This document shows positions 18,201-26,423 of a stretch of DNA of 64,000 nucleotides, piece after piece; within the stretch, counting starts at the first letter, position 1; the number at the start of each line of letters is the position of its first letter. The translations under genes were made by a program, and so were the position numbers. Source of the stretch: Zipacnadum sp036504235 (GTDB lineage: Bacteria > Armatimonadota > Zipacnadia > Zipacnadales > Zipacnadaceae); contig DASXVN010000005.1 in assembly GCA_036504235.1 (NCBI GenBank), positions 81,713 to 145,712 on the forward strand, in the 5' to 3' direction. Below the pieces are notes generated by a model, which had not been told where the DNA came from, did not search any database, and saw nothing but the letters and a program-made list of their open reading frames with translations.

Positions 18201-20458
18201 ACGGGGACGTCTTCACGCCGGTGGCGGCAATCGGGTTGCTGGACCCCTTCCTCTCCGGCGACGGCACCGGCGTGGATGTCTGGGACAGCGACCTGGGGCA
18301 TCACCGCTACCTCAACTGGCGGCCCAGTTTCTTCGCCGGGCACGTCGGGCAGATTTACACCTGGCACGACCAGAATGGGGACGGCAAGGTGCAGGCCGAG
18401 GAGATGCAATGGGCGCCCGTGGAGAAGTCCGCCGAGGTCCTGGCGCCCGGTCACTTCGGCAACTGGGACAACTACTGGGGCGGCGGGATTGGCCCGGACG
18501 GGAGCCTATACTTCCGCACCGTAAACGCCAAGCACCACCAGGTCTACCGGCTCGATGTGGAGGGCTGGACCGCCGCCGGCGCGCCGGTCTACACGCTGGC
18601 TAACGCGCACCGGATCATCTCCTCCGACGACCTGGGCTGGCTGGGCGGCCTGTACGTGACCAACGCGAACAAGCTGATCGCCAGCTACTCGCTCGAGTGG
18701 CCGCCGCTGCCCAAGAACGCGGTCGAGTGCTATGACCGAGACGGCAAGTTCCTGTGGGCCGTGGCTCGCTATCGGGGCGCGCAGCAGATTGACGACCCGG
18801 CGGCCACGAACATGTCCGGCGACTTCCCGGTGCCCGGCATGGGCAACGTGATCGGCTCCTGGGAGTGGCACCTCAACCAGCACTCCTACCTGCTAACCGA
18901 CGACGGGCTGTACCTGTCGTGGCTCTGCGACGACAATGTGAGCGGCCCCACCCAGAACTGGGGCGAGTCCATGCGCAGCTACTTCCAGACCCCGGCGGGG
19001 GAGACCTATATTGTCAACGGGGGCGCTGACGCCTACCACCTCCTGCGGATCACGGGTCTCGAGGGCGCGCGGCGCTTCACGGGCCAGCTTGTGCTGACCG
19101 AGGCGGACGTGGCGAAGGCCGCTGCGGCCCGGGTGGCCGTGGCCTCGGCTCCGCCCCCACCGCCCCAGCCGGTGCTTCGCGTTAACTGGCTCAAGCAGGC
19201 GCCGGTCGTGGACGGGGACCTCAGCGAGTGGAACCTGTCCGCGGGCGTCACGCTCAGCGCCGCGCAGAACCGCTCGGCGGAGGTGGCCCTGGGGCGCGAC
19301 GCCGCGAACCTGTACCTGGCCTACCGGGTCCACGGGTCGGCGCTGTCCAACAAAGGCGCGGACTGGCGCACGCTGTTCCTGTCGGGGGATTGCGTGGACC
19401 TGATGCTGTCCACCGGCCCGGCGCTCGCGGCCAAGCACTTCGCCCCGGCGGCCGGCGACGAGCGGCTGCTGCTCAGCCTGTACAACGGCGAGCCGACGGC
19501 GGTGCTCTATCGCCCGGTGGTGCCCGGCGCCACCACACCGGTGCGGCTGATGGCCACGACGCTGGATCAGATCACGCGGCTGGACTCCGCGCACGTCGTC
19601 TTCCATCGCGAGGCGGACGGCTACGCAGTCGAGGCCTCCGTGCCGCTGACTGATCTGGGCCTCGACCCCGCGACGCCGACGGACCTGCGGGGCGACGTGG
19701 GCGTGATCTACGCGGACCAGACGGGCGCCAACCGCGCCCTGCGCCAGTACTACTACAATCAGAACACCAAGATCGTCAACGATCTGACCACCGAGGCGAC
19801 GCTGCAGCCGGGCGACTGGGGTCCGATCGAGATGGCGCTGGGCCCCAACCTGCTGAGCAATGGCGGCTTTGAGAGCCCCCTGGCCACCGACGTGACCCAG
19901 GGCTGGGTGCTCAACGATGTGCACCCCGGCACCCGGACCGCGGTGAGCGGCGAGGTGACGAACTCGGGCCACGGGGCGCTGCTGCTGCAGGCGGACCCGG
20001 TGGTGTTCACGCCGGAGTCGTATAGCCTGCCGGACTACCGGGCCTTCCTCGACTCCGCCAACGGCGGTAAGGGGGGCGGCCATGTGGCGGTGATGCAGAC
20101 GGTGCCGGTGACCGCCGGCGCTCGCTACTGGGTGAAGGCGCATTACCGGACGCTGGAGATGTCGGGCTTCGAGAAGAAGAACCCGGGTCCGGGACGCGGC
20201 TACATCGCGCTCAGTCTCACGATCAACTGGCCGGACGCCAAGAACGGGCGGGAAAGCTGGCAGGGGGTTTTCTCCACCCAGTTGGACTACCCTGCCTGGC
20301 AGACCGCGGTAAGCGGCGTCCCGAATATAGTGACGGCCCCGTTCACCGCCCCCGAGGGCGCCACGCGGGCCACGGTCATCATTCGCTTCGTGGACAACTA
20401 CGCCGACAAGCATCCGTCTGCCTGGGTGGATGACGTGGAGTTTGTGCCGGCACCGTAG
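15272..20458 (+). CDS. Giant secreted multi-module carbohydrate-binding/propeller protein
   Basis: 1728 aa from ATG 15272, preceded by GAAGAAGAAAGG and starting with a signal peptide (residues 1-27). The visible order is CBM9-like module 1 (~45-215, PRIDGDLSDWG), CBM9-like 2 (~288-455, LAVDGDLQEWP), a FlgD-Ig-like unit (~475-535, NVTLGAYDTEGRLLRWIV), an NHL/beta-propeller region (~560-1270, e.g. LDKDGNIYVSDWG), CBM9-like 3 (~1305-1480, APVVDGDLSEWN) and a CBM4/9-type C-terminus (~1525-1728, NLLSNGGFES). No catalytic domain is evident. It probably binds or senses polysaccharide at the surface and lies just downstream of a glycosidase. Confidence 0.7.
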   Translation: MRVSARFSGAAVAALLALLAHTTPAGAYATAQPLLLNSISQVDPAPRIDGDLSDWGGVRPAPFVPFDLTQAADLTPELQRVAATVHAASVRAAYDDQALYVGIEWRGRPPVAGAQPGRASDALGLHVLSDRLAHFLCDPLAPGAQTRVRVRYGDNLNWSDAAGSGASCFVAVGADGKSYVQEMRLPWKTITSSGQAPADGRLRLMFDFSWSDLTSAIIAQAPLEVLHGQKFITATFLSSPDRLFDLSGYLPNVPTWGTLQFSTQLTPNETQPSPLATGATVTHVAPAGPSLAVDGDLQEWPAELFQTISYAPGYLGDRYSGKVAASYDANNLYLALHAHTGAAAYNVEHEANRRGYWGGDNLQVRLSDGKRTLNLCAWYDSLVKQPALTADGKDLAVPFLLKQGAREAYRSDADGQGYSLEIALPYTALGFAAPQAGSAWKGTFQLWWAALEPQFSGYSEATLQPRGGLAYRYTIPKDANVTLGAYDTEGRLLRWIVRGSYRHSGANVEYWDGLDQWGEPLAAGAYQVKGIAFSPLGLDYQFSIGNSGTPPWPTADGKGDWIGDESTPQAAATEGDWVYLASPCNEKGWSIVGVDGTGQRQWGFGTGVCPRSVSLTVAGDYLYALYSGPENTTTSRAYQPGSGEGRNVLVCLDKRTGKPASFSVLNPSLVVNRWPYNDDEVVSHLWDLRANKSFNAGNYGGQPRYSTHDIGESTNSLGIAATGGRLYLSLFYENKLWVLDAATAKQVDEIPVPQPVGLHALPGGKLLVVSGASVLEVDPQTKTTRPVIDHDLVAPHDVTLDKDGNIYVSDWGASFQVKVFSPAGQLLRAIGTPGGRPWVGKWDANGMLVPRGIAVTDAGKLWVAEDDNCPSRVSVWNAGTGALIRDYLGPSSYGGGNWFWVNPQDPTMIMTEGAMYKVDYAKRTWTPTSIALRRMSIDQPFMPNGAAGMPTARTVVHDGKPYLYVADNISITALRLDGDVFTPVAAIGLLDPFLSGDGTGVDVWDSDLGHHRYLNWRPSFFAGHVGQIYTWHDQNGDGKVQAEEMQWAPVEKSAEVLAPGHFGNWDNYWGGGIGPDGSLYFRTVNAKHHQVYRLDVEGWTAAGAPVYTLANAHRIISSDDLGWLGGLYVTNANKLIASYSLEWPPLPKNAVECYDRDGKFLWAVARYRGAQQIDDPAATNMSGDFPVPGMGNVIGSWEWHLNQHSYLLTDDGLYLSWLCDDNVSGPTQNWGESMRSYFQTPAGETYIVNGGADAYHLLRITGLEGARRFTGQLVLTEADVAKAAAARVAVASAPPPPPQPVLRVNWLKQAPVVDGDLSEWNLSAGVTLSAAQNRSAEVALGRDAANLYLAYRVHGSALSNKGADWRTLFLSGDCVDLMLSTGPALAAKHFAPAAGDERLLLSLYNGEPTAVLYRPVVPGATTPVRLMATTLDQITRLDSAHVVFHREADGYAVEASVPLTDLGLDPATPTDLRGDVGVIYADQTGANRALRQYYYNQNTKIVNDLTTEATLQPGDWGPIEMALGPNLLSNGGFESPLATDVTQGWVLNDVHPGTRTAVSGEVTNSGHGALLLQADPVVFTPESYSLPDYRAFLDSANGGKGGGHVAVMQTVPVTAGARYWVKAHYRTLEMSGFEKKNPGPGRGYIALSLTINWPDAKNGRESWQGVFSTQLDYPAWQTAVSGVPNIVTAPFTAPEGATRATVIIRFVDNYADKHPSAWVDDVEFVPAP

Positions 20459-20498
20459 CCGGGAGGTCCCGCGGCGGGTCCTGGCGAAACTTCCTTTC

Positions 20499-20510
20499 TG
20501 CAACGTTGCA
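20499..20510. promoter_or_regulatory. LacI-family-type operator
   Basis: TGCAACGTTGCA is a perfect 12-bp palindrome with the central CG typical of LacI/GalR/PurR-family operators. It sits 39 bp upstream of the GH42-like start codon, in the leader. No regulator gene is present in the window. Confidence 0.5.
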
Positions 20511-20548
20511 CCTGCATCTATGACTGTCGGAGCAAAGGGTGAAGCTTG

Positions 20549-23500
20549 ATGAAATCGGTATACCTGGTCGTTCTTCTGGTCCTGGCGAGCTTGCTGCCGC
20601 TGGCCGCCTCGGCGGCGGTGCTGCGCGGCTTTGGCGCCGTGCAGGAATCCACGCTGCCCGCCGGGCAGGGGATGCGCTTTGTCTGCGATAGTCCGGAGCA
20701 CGCCGTGCAGCTCATCCACAAACTGGCGCGGGATATGGAGCTGAGCGTCACCGCCAAGTCCGCGTGGGTGACCGTGGCGATCGGCGACCGGCAGGCGCCC
20801 GTCCTGGTGCGCCCGGGCCTGGGGTCCTACCTGGTGCTGGCGCAGGGGACGGACGCCTACTGCTTCACCTCCCCCGAGACGGACGCCGCGAAGCTGGGCG
20901 CCGCCTTCCCGGCCGCCGCGCCGCTGCTCGCGGGGGCGCGGCTCTACGACGCGGCCTACCGCTATCCCATGTACCTGGACAAGTGGTCCACCGCCGGTAT
21001 CGGCACCTGGTACACCCCCTTCAACCCCTTCGACGACAACCCCAAGGGCCTGAAGGACGTGGTCACTCCGCATTTCGAGTACCTCACCGAGAACAATCTG
21101 GCGGTTCACATCGGCGCGGGCGGGGCGGGGCGGCGGGAGACGGTGCCGTACATTCACAAGTACAATCGGCCCTTCCATATCGTGCAGTGGCATCAGTGGG
21201 ACGCGGATATCGCCCGCCTGGACCCGTTCGATCTGACCCAGCCCAACCCCAACCTGTTCTCCACCTGGGAGTCCTATTACGGTCAGATCAGCAACGGCGG
21301 CGACCGGCTGCACCAGTACCGGGACTGGACCTTCCTGCGGCTGATGAAGGAATACGTCAACGATCCGCAACTGGTGGACTGGGATGAGCCGCACGGCGAG
21401 ATCGGGCCGGGGCCCTGGCAGCAATACTGGGACTACGGACCGCGCAACCAGGCGCATTTCGCGGCGTGGCTGCAGAGCGCGCGGGGCTATACCCTGCCCT
21501 CGCTGGGGCAGGCCTGGTACCACGACGGCGGGAAGTTCCGCACCTGGGAGCAGGTCCCTATCCCCTTTGACTACTCCTTCTTCGGCGCGGATAAGGACAG
21601 CCTCTTCGCGGACAAGGCCTGGAAGCTGCACACCGGCGACCTGGCTACCGGCCGGACCGGCAAGTGGCAGACCGCCGACTTTGATGACTCGCAGTGGACG
21701 CCGATCACCAAGCCCGGCGGCGACCTGGGGATTATCGAGATCGAGACCCACCAGCGCTTCTGGTATCGCGGCACGATCAACGTGTCGGCCGAGTACCTCG
21801 CGAAGCACAAAGGCTCGCTGTATCTGGTCTGCGCGGCGATGACCCAGGCCGGCGGGCCGGAGGCCCCGAATCATATCTGGCTCAATGGCGTCGAACTGGG
21901 TAGTCTGACCGGCCCGGGCGGCTTCTGGATCGTCGGCTCAAAGCTGGCGACCGGCGTGCTACATGCCGGAGCCAACCAGATCGCCTACTGCCCGACGGCG
22001 CCCGACTTTGCCGGGACCTTCTTCGTCTCGCCGCATCCGGTGGAGCGCTACCCCTTCCGCGACTCGGGCCTGAACTCCCGCTACTCGGACTGGCGCGACT
22101 ACGTGGCCTCCTGCGCGGTGGAGCAGGAGCGCAACACCATCCAGGCCATGCGCGGTCTCGACCCCAACCGGCCCATCAAGATCATGGCCGCTGCCGACAA
22201 GGACCTGTTCAACGAAGTGATGTACGACTACGGCTGCTACTCGCACAATACCGGCGATGAGGCCTTCTACATGCCCTGGGATCGCCGCAGCGGCTACACC
22301 TACGGCCTGCCGGGATCAGCGGAGTCCTCGGGCAGCATGATTGATGTTCATTGGTACAAGCAATGGCAGGGCTGGTACACCTTCGAGTGCCTGAACGCCT
22401 TCGACAACTTCATCGATATCGAGGCGATGATGTACTCGCCGGCCACGCCGCTGTGGAAGGAGAACTTCCCCTACCTACATCTCTCCAACCGCTACGACCT
22501 GAAGAAACCGGAGATCGCCCTGCTGTTTTCCGGGGAGACCAATCGCCTAAATCCCGGCGAGATGGCGGCTATTCCCTTTGTCTTTGACCTGGGGCGCGGC
22601 GACCTGCATTCGATCGGTTACAGCTTTGCCTATGTGGATGAGCCCGCCCTCCGCCGCGGTCTGGCGAGTCCCTACCAGGTGATCATCGACTGCGGCACTT
22701 GGGTAATGTCGCGGCAGACGGTGGCGGACCTGACCAAATACGTGGAGAACGGCGGCACCTACATCGCCCTGCAGGAGACCGGTCGGCACACCCCCGCCGA
22801 GCGCGACGCCTGGCCGATCAGCACGCTCACCGGCTTCCAGGTGCAGCAAGTGCGGCCGATGGGCGGCTTCGTTTCCATCCTGAACGACCAGCCGGTCTTC
22901 ACCAAGCTGGCCGGGAAGAACTTCATGAACCAGGGCCGCAGCGTGGACTACTCGGGCTACAACTACGCCGACGCCTGCCTCGCGCTGACCCCGGTGGCCC
23001 CGGATACGCAGGCCCTGGCGCGCTATCGCGACGGCTCGATTGCCATCGGCATGCGCAAGCTGGGCAAGGGGCGCGTGATTGTCCTGGGCAGCCCCTTCTG
23101 GCGTGATTCCTACGACAAGCGCGGCATGTGGTGGCCTGGCCCGCAGCAGAACGCCTTCGTCGAGGACCTGCTCACCGGCCTGGGCCTGCCGCCCGACGTC
23201 CCCGCCAACACCTCCGCGGTGTGGCGGGACCGCTTCGTGGCGAACAACGGCACCGAGGAATACCTCGTCATGTGGAATCCCAGCGACACCGATCCGCAGA
23301 CCTTCACCACCGACTGGCATACCTCGTTCCCGGCGACGCAGGTGATTGACCCGAAGCTCGGCCAGCCGGTCGAGGCGCAGATTGACGGTACGACGATCCA
23401 CCTGGCGCAGTCGCTGCAGCCGCTGGAGACGCGCATCCTGGCCGTGCAGTCGCCGCGTCCGCCGGCGGATACCGTGGCCGACTGGTACGCCAAGACCGCG

Positions 23501-24361
23501 CTCTGGTGGAAGGGGACCAAACCGGGCCGCACCGTGGAATACCCCGATCTGCCCGTCTTCTATGCGCCCTTCCCGCCCGGCGCCGGCCAGATCGTGGAGA
23601 CCAGCTACGTGAAGCCGGAGCTGCTTTCCGCCCTGTCCTCGACGCCCGGCACCGCCGAGGGCTGGGACAGCACGCTGGGGTTCATCCAGCCCTTCTACGC
23701 CCTGAAGCCCATCACGCCGACCCAGTCGGTGCTGTACCGGAGCACCGTGGACACGCCGCCCTCCTGGAAACCGGGGGACCGCTACGTCCTGCGCCTCCAG
23801 AGCCAGCCGCGGTATTACGAGGGCGGGTTCCGGGGCGAGGTCTACCTCAACGGCAAACAGCTCCCCGTCGCGGGAGAAATGGACGTGTCCAAGGACCTCC
23901 GTTTCCCCGGCACCAATGTGCTGGTGATCCTGGCGGATCGGAACGGCTTCGCGGGCGACCCGGACCTGGTGCGCCAGCCGGCGCCGGCGGAGACGCTGCC
24001 GGTGGACGGCGAGTGGACGGTGCGCCTGGGCGAGGATACCGGCACTGGACCGGCGACAATTCCCGGGAGCTTCACCGGCCTGTATGCCACCAAGAGCCTC
24101 GTGGTCCCGGCCTCCTGGAAGGGCTCGCACGTGTTCCTGAGCGCCCGCGCGAACTACTCGCGCATGGCGGTCAACGAGCGCGTCTTCTTCTTCAACAACC
24201 CGACCTCGTACTACATGGATGTCACCCCGTGGATCAAGTTCGGCCAGCCGAACCAGATCTTCCTGCAGCCCGGCGAGTCTTCCTCGCAGTGGAAACCGGG
24301 CAAGGTGACGGTAGACTCGATCGTGCTCGAGCGCGTGACGGAGGAGCAACTGAAGAAGTAG
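20549..24361 (+). CDS. Secreted GH42-like beta-galactosidase-type protein
   Basis: 1270 aa from ATG 20549; an in-frame TTG lies one codon upstream. The signal peptide ends near AASA (residue 23). Residues ~130-660 form a TIM-barrel of the GH42/GH-A style, with DWDEPHGEIGP near residue 276 as a possible acid/base region, and a jelly-roll insertion (~380-500, FWYRGTINVSAEYL). Residues ~665-860 look like the GATase-like trimerisation domain of GH42 (YQVIIDCGTWVMS, YVENGGTYIAL, GKGRVIVLGSPFW). The C-terminal ~270 residues are galactose-binding-like beta-sandwiches. It is more than 500 aa longer than an ordinary GH42, and substrate preference is unknown. Confidence 0.6.
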   Translation: MKSVYLVVLLVLASLLPLAASAAVLRGFGAVQESTLPAGQGMRFVCDSPEHAVQLIHKLARDMELSVTAKSAWVTVAIGDRQAPVLVRPGLGSYLVLAQGTDAYCFTSPETDAAKLGAAFPAAAPLLAGARLYDAAYRYPMYLDKWSTAGIGTWYTPFNPFDDNPKGLKDVVTPHFEYLTENNLAVHIGAGGAGRRETVPYIHKYNRPFHIVQWHQWDADIARLDPFDLTQPNPNLFSTWESYYGQISNGGDRLHQYRDWTFLRLMKEYVNDPQLVDWDEPHGEIGPGPWQQYWDYGPRNQAHFAAWLQSARGYTLPSLGQAWYHDGGKFRTWEQVPIPFDYSFFGADKDSLFADKAWKLHTGDLATGRTGKWQTADFDDSQWTPITKPGGDLGIIEIETHQRFWYRGTINVSAEYLAKHKGSLYLVCAAMTQAGGPEAPNHIWLNGVELGSLTGPGGFWIVGSKLATGVLHAGANQIAYCPTAPDFAGTFFVSPHPVERYPFRDSGLNSRYSDWRDYVASCAVEQERNTIQAMRGLDPNRPIKIMAAADKDLFNEVMYDYGCYSHNTGDEAFYMPWDRRSGYTYGLPGSAESSGSMIDVHWYKQWQGWYTFECLNAFDNFIDIEAMMYSPATPLWKENFPYLHLSNRYDLKKPEIALLFSGETNRLNPGEMAAIPFVFDLGRGDLHSIGYSFAYVDEPALRRGLASPYQVIIDCGTWVMSRQTVADLTKYVENGGTYIALQETGRHTPAERDAWPISTLTGFQVQQVRPMGGFVSILNDQPVFTKLAGKNFMNQGRSVDYSGYNYADACLALTPVAPDTQALARYRDGSIAIGMRKLGKGRVIVLGSPFWRDSYDKRGMWWPGPQQNAFVEDLLTGLGLPPDVPANTSAVWRDRFVANNGTEEYLVMWNPSDTDPQTFTTDWHTSFPATQVIDPKLGQPVEAQIDGTTIHLAQSLQPLETRILAVQSPRPPADTVADWYAKTALWWKGTKPGRTVEYPDLPVFYAPFPPGAGQIVETSYVKPELLSALSSTPGTAEGWDSTLGFIQPFYALKPITPTQSVLYRSTVDTPPSWKPGDRYVLRLQSQPRYYEGGFRGEVYLNGKQLPVAGEMDVSKDLRFPGTNVLVILADRNGFAGDPDLVRQPAPAETLPVDGEWTVRLGEDTGTGPATIPGSFTGLYATKSLVVPASWKGSHVFLSARANYSRMAVNERVFFFNNPTSYYMDVTPWIKFGQPNQIFLQPGESSSQWKPGKVTVDSIVLERVTEEQLKK

Positions 24362-24402
24362 AGGAGATGGTCTCCCTAGCCGAGCAGGTTGCTTAAGCAC
24401 GG

Positions 24403-24436
24403 GCCGGAGTACGGGCAGTTCTACCGCTACTCCGGC
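24403..24436 (+). other. Intergenic hairpin after the GH42-like gene
   Basis: A perfect 9-bp stem, GCCGGAGTA (24403-24411) with TACTCCGGC (24428-24436), and a 16-nt loop. No T-run follows. It may be a weak or factor-dependent terminator, or a 3'-end stabiliser. Confidence 0.35.
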
Positions 24437-24513
24437 TCGCGCCGAGCCTGGCGTTTCCGGCTTGCGAACTGGGGCCCGACGCCGGACGTCTGCCCTCTTG
24501 TGAGCAGACCATC

Positions 24514-25926
24514 ATGAGGGTGCTCGTCATCAACACCAATCGCGAGAGATCGCCCCAGGCGCTTCTCCCAATAGGCGCTTGCCTGGTGGCTGCGGCGGCG
24601 GAACGCGCGGGCCAGGAGGTGCGTTTTCTCGACCTTTGCTTCTCCCGAGACCCCCGGCGCGCCGCGGCGGCGGCGGTCGCCAGCTTTTCCCCAGACGTCA
24701 TCGGCCTCTCGATCCGCAACCTCGACAACTGCGACTACCTGAATCCGCACAGCTATCTGCCGGCAGGCCGCGATCTGGTGGCGACGCTCCGGGCCGCGTG
24801 TTCGGCGGAGATCGTCCTCGGCGGGTCCGCGGTTAGCCAGGTGCCTTTCGCCCTGGCGCGGTATCTCGGCTGCCGCTGGGCCGTAGTGGGCGCGGGCGAG
24901 GTGACCTTTCCGGCGCTGCTGCAGGCCCTCGCGGACGGCGCCGACCCGGCGGCCCTCCCGGGAGTGGCGGACGCGGAGCGGGAGGACCTCTTTGTCCCCG
25001 CCCCACCGGGCGAGGACCTGTCCGCGCCGCAATCCCCCGCGCTGGAGCGCTGGCTGGACCTGTCGCGCTATCGGGCCCGCGACGCCTCCTGGCCTGTCCA
25101 GAGCAAGCGCGGGTGCGCCTCCCGCTGCACCTATTGTGTGTACCCGCTCCTGGAGGGCGCCACCTATCGCCGGCGGGAGCCGGAACTGGTGCGGGAAGAG
25201 GCCGCGACCGCCCGGCGCGCCGGTCTCCGCCTGGTGGAGTTTGTGGACAGCATCTTCGGCCTGCCCGCCGACCACGCGCTGGCCTGCTGTGAGGCGCTGG
25301 CCCGCCGCCCGGTGGGGCTGCCCCTGTCCGCGATGGAGCTTAACCCCGCCGCGATCACCCCGGAGCTGGTGGGGGCGATGAACGCCGCGGGCTTCTCGGG
25401 CGTGGCGGTCACCGCCGAGAGCGGCTCGGACGCCATGCTGGCGAGTCTGGGCAAGGGCTTCACCGCGGAGGCGCTCGGCCAGGCGCGCGATCACCTGCGG
25501 CATTTGCGGGCCTCCGTGATGTGGATCTTCCTGCTGGGGGGCCCGGGGGAGACGCCGGAGACGGTGCGCGAGACGGCGCGGTTCCTGGACACGCTGCCGC
25601 CCTCGCACCTGGTCCTGGTCACGCACGGGGTGCGCGTGCTGCCCCGCACCGCCCTGCACGGCCGGCTCCTCGCGAGCGGGGAACTGTCGCCCGCGGAGGA
25701 TCTGCTGCTGCCCACCTTCTACCATTCACCGGCGATTACGCCCGCCGCTTCCGAGCGGATTCTCGCCGAGAGCCGGTTTCCCGTTGGCTCGCGCGTCATG
25801 CTGGGAGACGGCGGCCACCGCTGGCTGCCGCTGGCGCAGCGCGTAATGGCCACCTGCGGGGTGCGTCCGCCGTACTGGCGGCAACTGCGGTCGCTAAATC
25901 GCTTGCGGAGGGTGCTGGGCGCGTGA
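24514..25926 (+). CDS. B12-binding-domain radical SAM protein
   Basis: 470 aa. Residues 1-150 are a cobalamin-binding-like Rossmann fold (VLVINTNRERSPQALLPIG, DVIGLSIRNLDN, EIVLGGSAVS), though a clear DxHxxG is not seen. The radical SAM core carries the 4Fe-4S motif C201-x3-C205-x2-C208 (RGCASRCTYC). Later motifs include AVTAESGSD and WIFLLGGPGET. The family performs methylation, ring or C-C chemistry. It heads an operon with a cyclase, ketosynthase and methyltransferase, so a role in tailoring an acyl or polyketide product is likely. The start lacks an obvious Shine-Dalgarno. Confidence 0.75.
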   Translation: MRVLVINTNRERSPQALLPIGACLVAAAAERAGQEVRFLDLCFSRDPRRAAAAAVASFSPDVIGLSIRNLDNCDYLNPHSYLPAGRDLVATLRAACSAEIVLGGSAVSQVPFALARYLGCRWAVVGAGEVTFPALLQALADGADPAALPGVADAEREDLFVPAPPGEDLSAPQSPALERWLDLSRYRARDASWPVQSKRGCASRCTYCVYPLLEGATYRRREPELVREEAATARRAGLRLVEFVDSIFGLPADHALACCEALARRPVGLPLSAMELNPAAITPELVGAMNAAGFSGVAVTAESGSDAMLASLGKGFTAEALGQARDHLRHLRASVMWIFLLGGPGETPETVRETARFLDTLPPSHLVLVTHGVRVLPRTALHGRLLASGELSPAEDLLLPTFYHSPAITPAASERILAESRFPVGSRVMLGDGGHRWLPLAQRVMATCGVRPPYWRQLRSLNRLRRVLGA

Positions 25927-25955
25927 CCTGCGGACGCCCGAGGAGGGATAGAACC

Positions 25956-26423
25956 ATGGTCACCACGGATGAGATAGTTATGCAGGCGCCGCCCGACGCG
26001 ATCTTCCGCGCCGCGTCCGAGGTTGAGCGCTGGCCTCACTTACTCCCGCATTACCGGTGGGTGAAGGTCCTGGAGCGGGACGGCGACGCGTGCCTGGTGG
26101 AGATGGCGGCGCGTCGCGGGCCCTTCCCCGTGAAGTGGACCTCCCTCAAGACGCAAGACGCGGAGGCGCTGACCGTCCATTACCGCCACGTGGGCGGCCC
26201 CACCCGGGGCATGCGCGTGGTCTGGCTCATTGAGCCTGGTCCCGACGGGACGCTGGTCAGCATCGTCCACGACTTCCGGCTCGAGATCCCAGTCTTGCGC
26301 AGCCTGCCCGGCCAGTTGATCATCGGCCACTGTTTCGTAAAACCGATCGCCAATCGCACCTTACAGCATCTCAAAGCCCACGTGGAGGCCTCCTCATGCG
26401 CCGAGCCGTCCTTACCGGAATAG
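25956..26423 (+). CDS. SRPBCC-family polyketide cyclase/aromatase-like protein
   Basis: 155 aa from ATG 25956, which has AGGAGGGA upstream. The START/SRPBCC fold is recognisable: IVMQAPPDAIFRAASEVERWPHLLPHY at the N-terminus, central strands, and a long C-terminal helix (IIGHCFVKPIANRTLQHLKAHVE). Members act as aromatase/cyclases or lipid-binding COQ10-like proteins. The 28-nt overlap with the downstream ketosynthase links it to acyl-chain condensation and favours the cyclase reading. Confidence 0.7.
   Translation: MVTTDEIVMQAPPDAIFRAASEVERWPHLLPHYRWVKVLERDGDACLVEMAARRGPFPVKWTSLKTQDAEALTVHYRHVGGPTRGMRVVWLIEPGPDGTLVSIVHDFRLEIPVLRSLPGQLIIGHCFVKPIANRTLQHLKAHVEASSCAEPSLPE

Noticed and set aside
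18893..21874. Long antisense open frame over the CBM9 and GH42-like genes
   Set aside because: Same composition effect; it crosses two real genes with signal peptides and Shine-Dalgarno sites.
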